The notes under the pieces are model-generated. The model was not told where the DNA came from. It saw nothing but the letters and a program-made list of their open reading frames with translations, and ran no database searches. From Bacillus sp. (in: firmicutes) (GTDB taxonomy: Bacteria; Bacillota; Bacilli; Bacillales; Cytobacillaceae), in assembly GCA_011524525.1 (NCBI GenBank), contig WTKE01000102.1, positions 1 through 37,763 of the forward strand: a stretch of DNA of 37,763 bases. The letters run 5' to 3'. The position numbers were made by a program, and so were the translations under genes. This document shows, in pieces, positions 7,297 to 13,614 of this stretch; position 1 is the stretch's first letter, and the number at the start of each line of letters is the position of its first letter.

Positions 7297-8199
7297 ATGA
7301 CGATTGTTTTACCTAAGAAAGCAACAATTATTGAAGTCGGTCCTCGTGATGGGCTTCAAAATGTAAGCGTTTTTATACCAACTGAGGCAAAGCTTCAGTT
7401 TATTAACCAATTAAAGAAATCGGGTATTAAAGAAATGGAGATCACCTCCTTTGTTTCACCCAAATGGGTTCCACAAATGCAAGATGCCGAAGATATTGTC
7501 TGGCACTCCCTAGACCCTAACACCCGTACCATTGTCCTTACTCCTAATCGTTCGGGTATTCAGCGCGCTCGCTTGTCCAATTGCCAAGAAATGGCTCTGT
7601 TTGTCGGAGTAAGCAACACGTTTAACCAAAAGAATATTAATCGAACAACGGCTCAGGCAATGGAAGAGCTTCTCCCACTTATAAAAGAGCTAAAAGCTCA
7701 AGGTGTTTTTGTACGAGCATGCATTTCTACCGCTTTTTACTGCCCGTTTGAAGGTCGAGTCGAAGAAAATGAAACCATTCAACTATGCGAGCAATTCGTT
7801 CATGCAGGGGTGGATGAATTAAGTGTTGCAGACACCATCGGGATGGCTGCACCGCACGAATCGTACTCTTTGTTTTCAAAACTTACTACTCTCTTTTCTT
7901 CAACACTTATTACAGCCCATTTTCACGACACTCGAGGAATGGCACTCGCCAATATATTCGCCGCCCTACAAGCAGGGGTTACCCGCTTTGATACTTCTAC
8001 TGGGGGGATTGGTGGGTGTCCGTTTGCTCCAGGAGCCTCTGGAAATGTAGCAACTGAGGATGTTGTTTTCATGTTTGAAAGAATGGGAATTCAAACGGGA
8101 ATACAATTACCTCTCCTTGTTCAGGCCATAGATGGTATCGCTCCACATCTTCCAAAACCCATTAAAAGCTCCTTTTATACTCTTCAGTCAAAAGCTTAG
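7297..8199 (+). CDS. Hydroxymethylglutaryl-CoA lyase (YngG type)
   Basis: The enzyme cleaves HMG-CoA to acetyl-CoA and acetoacetate, the last step of leucine breakdown, in a metal-dependent TIM barrel. The 300-residue protein has EVGPRDGLQN near residue 13 (catalytic Arg, metal Asp), FVSPKWVPQM, the metal His pair in HFHDTRG, and the lyase signature GGIGGCPFAPGASGNVATED with its flexible-loop Cys. These separate it from isopropylmalate synthase relatives. GAAGGGGTGA lies before the ATG. It is divergent from scoAB, whose product consumes its acetoacetate. The usual upstream leucine-pathway genes (liu/yngHIJ type) are not in the window, so the substrate supply lies elsewhere. Confidence 0.94.
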   Translation: MTIVLPKKATIIEVGPRDGLQNVSVFIPTEAKLQFINQLKKSGIKEMEITSFVSPKWVPQMQDAEDIVWHSLDPNTRTIVLTPNRSGIQRARLSNCQEMALFVGVSNTFNQKNINRTTAQAMEELLPLIKELKAQGVFVRACISTAFYCPFEGRVEENETIQLCEQFVHAGVDELSVADTIGMAAPHESYSLFSKLTTLFSSTLITAHFHDTRGMALANIFAALQAGVTRFDTSTGGIGGCPFAPGASGNVATEDVVFMFERMGIQTGIQLPLLVQAIDGIAPHLPKPIKSSFYTLQSKA

Positions 8200-8226
8200 A
8201 GATGCTTTCTAAGCTTTTTTTGTTTT
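8190..8226 (+). terminator. Intrinsic terminator of HMG-CoA lyase gene
   Basis: An 11-bp stem (8190-8200 with 8208-8218) overlaps the stop codon and is followed by TTTTGTTTT. Confidence 0.88.
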
Positions 8227-8261
8227 AAATCCCTGTAGAATGGTAAAATTAAGTAAAACAT

Positions 8262-9209
8262 ATGTATCGGAGGGATGTTTGCCTGAGAAAAGCACTCCGT
8301 TTCCTTTTAGGCTTTTTTCTTTTTTTTATCACGTTCGGTTTGTACTTTACCAATCGGCTTATGTTTATGAGAACTAAGGATCCTCTTTTCGTTGTTGATC
8401 GTGAACAAACAGCAGGTCGTTACAACCCTGATGATTTTGATCGAATACCTAAACGCGAAGTACTAATTACCTCCCCATTTGGATACCCATTAAAAGCCAT
8501 TGTGCTGGAGCCACATCATACAAAGAAGTACGTGATTATTTGTCATGGCGTTACCGAAAACAAATTCAATTCCATTAAATACATGAATTTGTTTATTGAA
8601 AGAGGCTTTAACGCGGTTATTTATGACCATCGTCGCCACGGAGAATCTGGTGGAAAAACCACCAGCTACGGTCATTATGAAAAATTCGATTTAAAAGCAG
8701 TGGTTGACTGGTTAAAAGCTGACCAAGGACCACATCTCCTTCTTGGTATTCACGGAGAATCAATGGGTGCCGCAACCATGCTATTGTATGCAGGAATGCT
8801 TGAGGATGGAGCAGATTTTTACATCGCTGATTGTCCCTTCTCTGACTTTAAGGAGCAGCTTGCTTATCGTTTAAAGCGAGAATTAAAGCTTCCTGGAAAG
8901 GTATTTCTCCCTGTCGCAGATTTGTTCCTGCGAATGCGCGATCGCTACTCCTTACAAAGCATCGCTCCGATTACCGTTATTGATTCGATAAAAAAACCGA
9001 TTCTTTTTATTCACAGCAAAAAGGATGATTTTATTCTTCCTACGATGACCCAAGCCTTGTTTGAGAAAAAGCAAGGACCTAAAAAATTATTTCTGGCGGA
9101 AAAAGGGGTGCATGCCCAATCGTTAAATGAAAACAAAGAGGACTATGAACAAGTCATTGATGAATTTCTCCATGATTTTGTGTTCTCCCCCCTTCTAAAG
9201 AAGGAATGA
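8262..9209 (+). CDS. yqkD: Alpha/beta hydrolase YqkD, membrane-anchored
   Basis: The product is a predicted serine hydrolase with an N-terminal membrane anchor (about residues 10-30, LLGFFLFFITFGLYFTN). The hydrolase core follows: IICHGVTENKFNSIKYM (oxyanion region), YDHRRHGESGGKTTSYG, the nucleophile elbow GIHGESMG (Ser), the acid in HSKKDDFILP, and the His in KGVHAQS. It resembles B. subtilis YqkD closely in these motifs. The start is uncertain. The ATG at 8262 has no ribosome site, while GGAGGG (8269-8274) lies inside this reading frame and would best serve the in-frame CTG at 8283. The substrate is unknown. Neighbours: HMG-CoA lyase upstream with its own terminator, and a convergent lipoprotein gene downstream. 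Confidence 0.9.
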   Translation: MYRRDVCLRKALRFLLGFFLFFITFGLYFTNRLMFMRTKDPLFVVDREQTAGRYNPDDFDRIPKREVLITSPFGYPLKAIVLEPHHTKKYVIICHGVTENKFNSIKYMNLFIERGFNAVIYDHRRHGESGGKTTSYGHYEKFDLKAVVDWLKADQGPHLLLGIHGESMGAATMLLYAGMLEDGADFYIADCPFSDFKEQLAYRLKRELKLPGKVFLPVADLFLRMRDRYSLQSIAPITVIDSIKKPILFIHSKKDDFILPTMTQALFEKKQGPKKLFLAEKGVHAQSLNENKEDYEQVIDEFLHDFVFSPLLKKE

Positions 9210-9212
9210 AAC

Positions 9213-9242
9213 AAGCCGAGACACATTCTATCGTCTCGGCTT
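9213..9242. terminator. Terminator shared by yqkD and the lipoprotein gene
   Basis: A perfect 10-bp GC-rich stem (9213-9222 with 9233-9242) is followed by TTCTTCT on the plus strand. The last codons and stop of the minus-strand gene form part of the hairpin. Confidence 0.75.
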
Positions 9243-9758
9243 TTCTTCTATAATTACGTTCTTCTCTTTATCAAATGCGCGGATATAAGGATATTTTTTC
9301 ATCTCAAAAAAATACCTTTCTCCTTCTTTTTCAATAATAGGTAGGTTCGTGTACTGATTGCCGTTCTCTGATCCTTCAATAGACACGATATCCGTACTTT
9401 CTACTTGTCCGTATGTAACCTGAAACCTACTTACTATTTTCCCCTGATTACTATAATCATATATATCCCGGTAATAGAGATGTAGTGGTGTTTCTTTCTT
9501 GTATTCCCAATGATTGCTTCCTTCATTCGTCCAGCCTTTTCTGTCATCTCCCTCCAAGTACGCAATGCTTAACGCGTCAAATTCTTCTCCCCCATGCTCT
9601 TGTGTGGTTGTATACATGATAATTGCACCATCCGTAAGCTCTTCTTTTACAATCGTTTCTTTTACTTCAAAAGGCACTGCCACTTCTATTGTTGCTGCCC
9701 GACATGATGTGAGTAGAATCGCAATGCCCATTAGCAATAGTACTCGCCAATTTCGCAT
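9228..9758 (-). CDS. Predicted lipoprotein of unknown function
   Basis: I do not recognise this 176-residue protein. It has a clear lipoprotein signal: MRNWR, a hydrophobic core LLLMGIAILL and the lipobox LTSC, with Cys19 as the lipidated residue, so it should be attached to the outer face of the membrane. The mature part is rich in Glu, Tyr and beta-strand-like segments (GAIIMYTTTQEH, IVSRFQVTYGQ, NQYTNLPIIEKEG), suggesting a small beta-rich domain. GGGGGGAT precedes the ATG. It is a single gene facing yqkD. The MITE-like element lies just upstream. It does not look like a known yqk gene and may be lineage-specific. Confidence 0.8.
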   Translation of the reverse strand: MRNWRVLLLMGIAILLTSCRAATIEVAVPFEVKETIVKEELTDGAIIMYTTTQEHGGEEFDALSIAYLEGDDRKGWTNEGSNHWEYKKETPLHLYYRDIYDYSNQGKIVSRFQVTYGQVESTDIVSIEGSENGNQYTNLPIIEKEGERYFFEMKKYPYIRAFDKEKNVIIEEKPRR

Positions 9759-9821
9759 ATTATCCCCCCACTATCAGTCAATGTAAAAAGTATCCAAAAA
9801 ATGCTAATTTTCTATTTAAAA

Positions 9822-10011
9822 AGGCTGTTTTCGTAAAGTTTGCTGTTTTGGAAAAATCCCAAAAGCCTGATTTTTCCCTGAATAATGCTGGGTTTATTGG
9901 TCTATTTGGAGAGTAGCTCTTTTCTAAGGAAATATTCTGATTGGCTTTTGAAACATATAGTTAATTTCCTAAAAAGTGTGTATATAGCAACAATCTTTTA
10001 GAAAAGAGCCT
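9822..10011. mobile_element. MITE-like element with imperfect terminal inverted repeats
   Basis: The left end AGGCTGTTTTCGTAAAGTTTGCTG (9822-9845) is written here only by its arms: AGGCTGTTTTC then AAAGTTTGCTG. The right end, read on the minus strand from 10011, is AGGCTCTTTTC then AAAGATTGTTG. These agree at 19 of 24 positions. A third copy of the core, GCTCTTTTCTAA, lies inside near 9916. The roughly 190-base interior has no reading frame of note. No target-site duplication was evident. This fills the otherwise geneless interval 9759-10061, apart from the yqkB terminator. Confidence 0.5.
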
Positions 10012-10047
10012 AAAAGAAAAACAGATCCACTTTTTTGTGTAGATCTG
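10012..10047 (-). terminator. Intrinsic terminator of yqkB
   Basis: On the minus strand CAGATC-TA-CAC and GTG-GATCTG pair around an A-rich loop, followed by TTTTTCTTTT. Confidence 0.75.
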
Positions 10048-10061
10048 CTGATGAAATGGTT

Positions 10062-10391
10062 CTATTTGGTTTTATCGACAAAGGCCATTCTTGGGTTTAG
10101 ATATTGTCCTACGCTTTTTAATTGGAATGTATTTGAGTCTTTAGAGAAATCAATTTTTAGTTCTTCATCAAGAAACACTGCTTTTGATTTTTCGATATAC
10201 ACCGTCTGCTCATTCGTTTCAATGGCTGTATCATCATCCTCATCTAGCTCGTTCACTAACCATAGAGTTGGTACGCCACTTACGACACATCCACAGCCTT
10301 CTATATCATATTTCAACTTCAAAAAGCCTTGCTTTCCATTTATCTTCTCGTCAATCTTTTGTGCTGCTATTTCTGTTATCGTAATATTCAT
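10062..10391 (-). CDS. yqkB: HesB/IscA-like protein YqkB
   Basis: This 109-residue protein belongs to the Fe-S_biosyn (HesB/YadR) superfamily. It starts MNITITEIAAQKIDEKI, has LKLKYDIEGCGCVVSGVPTLW (GCGC near residue 35) and the acidic stretch NELDEDDDTAIET, and ends with SVGQYLNPRMAF. It lacks the C-terminal CxC of true A-type Fe-S carriers, so it belongs to the divergent Bacillus branch, whose role is not settled. The ATG at 10391 was chosen because GGAGGA lies 7 bases upstream; the frame stays open for 15 more codons, but without support. It has its own terminator. Confidence 0.85.
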   Translation of the reverse strand: MNITITEIAAQKIDEKINGKQGFLKLKYDIEGCGCVVSGVPTLWLVNELDEDDDTAIETNEQTVYIEKSKAVFLDEELKIDFSKDSNTFQLKSVGQYLNPRMAFVDKTK

Positions 10392-10538
10392 CGTCTGTTC
10401 CTCCAGCTTTCCATCATGTTTCCTACGCCACTTCATATAATCATTGTAACATAGCGTTTTTTTATTGCCCTATGATTTGCTTTTCAGCAGTGAATTCTTT
10501 ACGATGTTATTACATTTTTTTTGGTAGGAGTGGTCAGT

Positions 10539-10748
10539 TTGTCGAAGGTTCAGATTAAAGTAATGGACAACGGTTCTTTACGTGTCACTGGTGAGGTTGA
10601 ATTAATTGATATGGATGGAAATGTATTTGAAACGAAACCCACATTCTCTTTATGCCGTTGTGGTCTCTCATCCAAACGTCCCTTTTGCGATGGATCGCAT
10701 AAAGGAAAGTTTCAGGCCCGTGATCGCGCAGTTAAAACACCTGAATAA
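10539..10748 (+). CDS. CDGSH-type iron-sulfur domain protein
   Basis: The 69-residue protein carries a complete CDGSH motif: CRCGLSSKRPFCDGSHKGKF near residues 40-59, with three Cys and one His that ligate a 2Fe-2S cluster (C-x-C-x2-S-x3-P-x-C-D-G-x2-H). The N-terminal half is a short beta segment (LRVTGEVELIDMDGNVF). Such small bacterial proteins are thought to be redox or Fe-S handling factors; the exact role is open. The TTG at 10539 was chosen because TAGGAG (10525-10530) lies 8 bases before it; an earlier TTG at 10521 precedes the ribosome site. It is divergent from yqkB, so the two Fe-S-related genes share an upstream region. Confidence 0.85.
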   Translation: MSKVQIKVMDNGSLRVTGEVELIDMDGNVFETKPTFSLCRCGLSSKRPFCDGSHKGKFQARDRAVKTPE

Positions 10749-10752
10749 TCTT

Positions 10753-10788
10753 TAAGAGCAGCGGTTTCCTTTTCGGAGACTGCTCTTA
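10753..10788. terminator. Hairpin between the CDGSH gene and the yolD-like gene
   Basis: TAAGAGCAG (10753-10761) pairs with CTGCTCTTA (10780-10788), with additional inner pairs. It separates convergent genes and overlaps the stop codon of the minus-strand gene. Confidence 0.7.
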
Positions 10789-11118
10789 TTCCTTCATTTG
10801 TACATCTACAATGCTCGAAAGGGGGACTCGATGAACCTCCCCAAAATGGTCAACAATATGAAGCCTTTGCTGGAGCTCATCCCAATAATGGATTTGCCCG
10901 ATAATCAATTCGTGCTTTCGGTAACGATAATGAGTAACCATCACCGCTTGATGCTCCTCCATCGCCGCTAATAACAAATGGTTCATTTCCTCAAGCTTTT
11001 GTTCATCCATCTCCTTTTCTTTCTCGTAAGAATCCGCTTCCGCCCAATCGCGTAATAACTTAACATGCTCAGGAAGCATCATGGATGTCCACTTGATTCT
11101 TCCTCTATCTCGAATCAT
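10786..11118 (-). CDS. yqjX: YolD-like protein (YqjX)
   Basis: The 110-residue product is a YolD-like family protein, commonly encoded next to UvrX-type Y-family polymerases and, in the related UmuD/YolD setting, thought to modulate them. The start MIRDRGRIKWTSMMLPEHVKLLRDW is the family hallmark (quoted here as MIRDRGRIKW and MMLPEHVKLL). The C-terminal part holds an SH3-like strand set (IIGQIHYWDELQQRLHIVD, EVHRVPLSSIVDVQ). GGAGGAAGAAGA precedes the ATG. It is 12 bases downstream of the polymerase gene and should share its LexA-controlled transcript. Confidence 0.9.
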   Translation of the reverse strand: MIRDRGRIKWTSMMLPEHVKLLRDWAEADSYEKEKEMDEQKLEEMNHLLLAAMEEHQAVMVTHYRYRKHELIIGQIHYWDELQQRLHIVDHFGEVHRVPLSSIVDVQMKE

Positions 11119-11130
11119 TCTTCTTCCTCC

Positions 11131-12390
11131 TTACCTCTTATGACCGCCAACTAGCTTCGCACGATGCTTAGCCGTTCCCGCTGCTGTATACGATACCGCA
11201 CGCAATAGAGCACCATGTCCATACCGATTACGAATACGGTCCACCACATACCCGAGCTCTCGTTCCTTCCAGCCATTCGGTTCAAAAATATTCAACTGAT
11301 AGTCTGTATCGTCACAAATATTGCTAAGAGCAATGGAGATTTTCCTTACCGTTTTCCCTTCGTAATGCTCAGCAAATAGACGTAGACAAACATCATACAG
11401 CTCCATCGTGACGTTCGTTGGTACTTCAATCGACCGCGAACGGTAAAAACCGCCACCGAACTCGTCCTGACTATAACCAATGCCAAAGCTGATTGTTCGC
11501 CCTGCTTTCTTATGGGTTCTTGCTCTTCTCGCGACCTCTTCACACATTTCTAGAATGACACGTTTGATTTCTACTTCCTCTTTGTAATCACGAAGTAAAA
11601 TTTGACTCTTTCCAAAGCTAATTTGCCCCTCCATGATCGGTGCCCCGATTTCAGATAAATCCACTCCCCATGCATGGTGGTAAAGTTGATTCCCCATAAT
11701 TCCAAACTTTTTCTCAAGCTTTTTCAAATCAAAGCGAGCCAGCTGTCCAACTGTAAAAATCCCCATTCCGTTTAATGTTTTCTCTACCTTTCTTCCAATT
11801 CCCCACATGTCACGCAATGGAGAAACATTCCAAAGCTTCGTTTTGACGTCCTCATATGTCCATTCAGCAATTCCATGCTTTTTCGCTTCTAAATCAAGAC
11901 AAAGCTTTGCTAGTAGCATATTGGGTCCAATACCAATCGCACAGGGGAGTTGGAACTCTCGCTCAATATCGTCTCGAATTTTTTCTGCGACCGTCCACGC
12001 ATCTCCCCATAGATTCACGGCACCATCAATTTTTAAAAAGCTCTCATCGACGCTATACGTATGAATGGCCTCTTTTGGCACATATCGATGGAACACCTTC
12101 GTGATTTCCGTTGAAATTCGTAAATACGTAGCCATTTTCGGCTCAACCACTTGAATTTTCGGATCATGTGGAATTTCAAACTTCCTCGATCCAGTTTTAA
12201 TGCCAAACTCTTTCTTTAATTTTGGGGAGGCTGCTAACACAATACTTCCCTCTCGTTCTTTATCTCCAATAACGGCCAAATAACACTCTAGTGGATCCAG
12301 TCCTTCTATGACAGCTGAACAGCTTGCATAAAAGCTTTTCATGTCTACACATAAAATCGTTTGATGGGGCAACTCACTGTAATTAATCAT
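11131..12390 (-). CDS. yqjW: Y-family DNA polymerase, UvrX/YqjW (PolY2) type
   Basis: A translesion DNA polymerase of 419 residues. The palm motifs are present: VDMKSFYASC (catalytic Asp), YSVDESFLK (catalytic Asp-Glu) and CAIGIGPNMLLAKL; the helix-hairpin-helix is DMWGIGRKVEKTLNGMGI. Near the C-terminus QLNIFEP is a likely sliding-clamp-binding motif. The ATG at 12390 (MINYSELPHQ) was chosen rather than the in-frame ATG at 12426, because the latter lies inside a LexA box and has no ribosome site; the chosen one has GAGAG 6 bases upstream. Expression is expected to be SOS-induced. YolD-like follows in the same unit. Confidence 0.93.
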   Translation of the reverse strand: MINYSELPHQTILCVDMKSFYASCSAVIEGLDPLECYLAVIGDKEREGSIVLAASPKLKKEFGIKTGSRKFEIPHDPKIQVVEPKMATYLRISTEITKVFHRYVPKEAIHTYSVDESFLKIDGAVNLWGDAWTVAEKIRDDIEREFQLPCAIGIGPNMLLAKLCLDLEAKKHGIAEWTYEDVKTKLWNVSPLRDMWGIGRKVEKTLNGMGIFTVGQLARFDLKKLEKKFGIMGNQLYHHAWGVDLSEIGAPIMEGQISFGKSQILLRDYKEEVEIKRVILEMCEEVARRARTHKKAGRTISFGIGYSQDEFGGGFYRSRSIEVPTNVTMELYDVCLRLFAEHYEGKTVRKISIALSNICDDTDYQLNIFEPNGWKERELGYVVDRIRNRYGHGALLRAVSYTAAGTAKHRAKLVGGHKR

Positions 12391-12419
12391 CCTGTTCTCT
12401 CTCTCCCAGACATCAAATA

Positions 12420-12433
12420 GGAACATTCGTTCT
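12420..12433 (-). promoter_or_regulatory. LexA (SOS) box 1, downstream of the polY2 promoter
   Basis: On the minus strand AGAACGAATGTTCC matches 13 of 14 positions of the Bacillus LexA consensus CGAACRNRYGTTYC. It lies about 15-30 bases past the predicted transcription start. Confidence 0.75.
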
Positions 12434-12449
12434 CTTTTAGTATATTCTT

Positions 12450-12478
12450 ATCTTAAGCGAATATACGTTCGGTTTCAA
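12450..12478 (-). promoter_or_regulatory. polY2 promoter with LexA box 2 in its spacer
   Basis: On the minus strand TTGAAA (12473-12478) and TAAGAT (12450-12455) are separated by 17 bases. The spacer contains CGAACGTATATTCG (12458-12471), a near-perfect LexA box, so LexA would directly exclude RNA polymerase. Confidence 0.8.
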
Positions 12479-12522
12479 TGGTAATTTTATTCTGTATTTT
12501 CCTTTTACGAAGATGAATAAGG

Positions 12523-12528
12523 TATAAT
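12523..12528 (+). promoter_or_regulatory. -10 box of yqzH
   Basis: A perfect TATAAT stands 22 bases before the yqzH start. No convincing -35 box is seen; the best is TTCCTT 18 bases upstream. Confidence 0.45.
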
Positions 12529-12550
12529 GCTCTCGGAGAGGTGTACACGA

Positions 12551-12730
12551 ATGGAGAAGAAACTCATTTACAAAATGATCAGACAATGCTTCCAGCAATA
12601 CGAGCATGAGGCAAGTGCTGAGGATTATGAGAAATTATACGAACGGATTATAGAAGAACAAATAAAAGAGGAACACATCCCCTTATATGAATTAATCAAT
12701 GACGTGATTTACGAGTATTTGACTAATTAA
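12551..12730 (+). CDS. yqzH: YqzH-like protein
   Basis: This 59-residue, acidic and helical protein belongs to the YqzH family of Bacillus proteins with unknown role. It starts MEKKLIYKMIRQCFQQYEH and ends PLYELINDVIYEYLTN (quoted in short parts: KKLIYKMIRQCF and INDVIYEYL). GGAGAGGTG lies 7 bases before the ATG, which decides the start over a frame open eight codons further upstream. It is divergent from the SOS polymerase gene and shares a terminator with yqjQ. Confidence 0.85.
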   Translation: MEKKLIYKMIRQCFQQYEHEASAEDYEKLYERIIEEQIKEEHIPLYELINDVIYEYLTN

Positions 12731-12756
12731 AAAAATCACCCGTGAAGGTGATTTTT
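12731..12756. terminator. Bidirectional terminator between yqzH and yqjQ
   Basis: AAAAATCACC and GGTGATTTTT form a 10-bp stem around CGTGAA, with T-rich flanks on both strands. The yqjQ stop lies at its edge. Confidence 0.88.
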
Positions 12757-13546
12757 ATTTTTTATCAAACAAGCCGCCAACGAAGCGTTCGGCTAGTCCT
12801 GGGATGAGATTATAAATGGTACTGCCCACGTTCATCCAGCCTGGAAGGTTTAACTCACGCTTCGGTGTGAGCATCAACTGAATGATTTTTTCAGCCACAT
12901 AATCCGATTTTAGCATGAAGCGATTCACACTTTTTACATAGTTTCCTGATTTATCAGCGATTGAGAAAAAATTGGTTTCAATCGGACCAGGATTGACCGC
13001 TGATACGTAAATCTTGGATTTCGCAATCTCTAATCGAAGGCTATTTGTAAATCCTAACACCGCATGCTTCGTAGCCGAATACCCACTCGATTTAGGAGTA
13101 GCGAGCTTTCCTGCTTGCGAGGCAATATTGATAATATGCCCTGAATTTTGAGCCATCATAAGAGGGAGAACCTCTTTTGTACAAGCCATTAAACCAAGGA
13201 CATTTACTTGAAACATTTTTTCAATATCAGAAAAGTCCGCTTCATGAAAGGAATCAAACACTCCAAACCCTGCATTGTTTACGAGAATATCAATATGATC
13301 AACCTCTTGCTTTAATTGTGAAAACACCTGTTGAACCTGGTCAATATCCCCTACATCCAACTGAAAATACAAGGAGTTTGCACCAGTTTTTTGATTAATC
13401 TCCTCACTGATTGTTTGTAGCTTGTCAATCGAACGAGCTAGAAGAATCGGCCGTGCACCACGCTCTGCCGCCAGTAGAGCCACCTTTTCTCCTATCCCAG
13501 AAGATGCTCCAGTGATAATAATATTTTTCCCTTTTAATTTATCCAA
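12755..13546 (-). CDS. yqjQ: Short-chain dehydrogenase YqjQ
   Basis: A classical SDR oxidoreductase of 263 residues. It has the NAD(P) loop TGASSGIG near residues 12-19, an Arg after strand 2 (LLARSIDKL) that suggests NADPH preference, LDVGD and NNAG, and the catalytic S-Y-K set (IASQAG and YSATK). The PGPIETNF motif follows. The C-terminus GSTIYNLIPGLAERFVGGLF is hydrophobic and may contact membrane or lipid. The start is a TTG at 13546 with a GGTGAT-like site upstream. The substrate is unknown. It is flanked by a shared terminator and the MocR gene, and its place next to yqjP and proI is as in B. subtilis. Confidence 0.9.
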   Translation of the reverse strand: MDKLKGKNIIITGASSGIGEKVALLAAERGARPILLARSIDKLQTISEEINQKTGANSLYFQLDVGDIDQVQQVFSQLKQEVDHIDILVNNAGFGVFDSFHEADFSDIEKMFQVNVLGLMACTKEVLPLMMAQNSGHIINIASQAGKLATPKSSGYSATKHAVLGFTNSLRLEIAKSKIYVSAVNPGPIETNFFSIADKSGNYVKSVNRFMLKSDYVAEKIIQLMLTPKRELNLPGWMNVGSTIYNLIPGLAERFVGGLFDKK

Positions 13547-13614
13547 AAACGATCACCAACTTATCTATGTAGCTTACTACTAATGTACCATAAACCCTTG
13601 AGAAACACTAAAAA

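Noticed and set aside
10051..10440. 129-codon plus-strand frame opposite yqkB
   Set aside because: It is antisense to a clear HesB/IscA-like gene, with Ser/Phe-rich composition typical of a shadow frame.
10062..10748. YqkB and the CDGSH protein as one Fe-S operon
   Set aside because: They are divergent, each with its own ribosome site and terminator; only a shared upstream region can be claimed.
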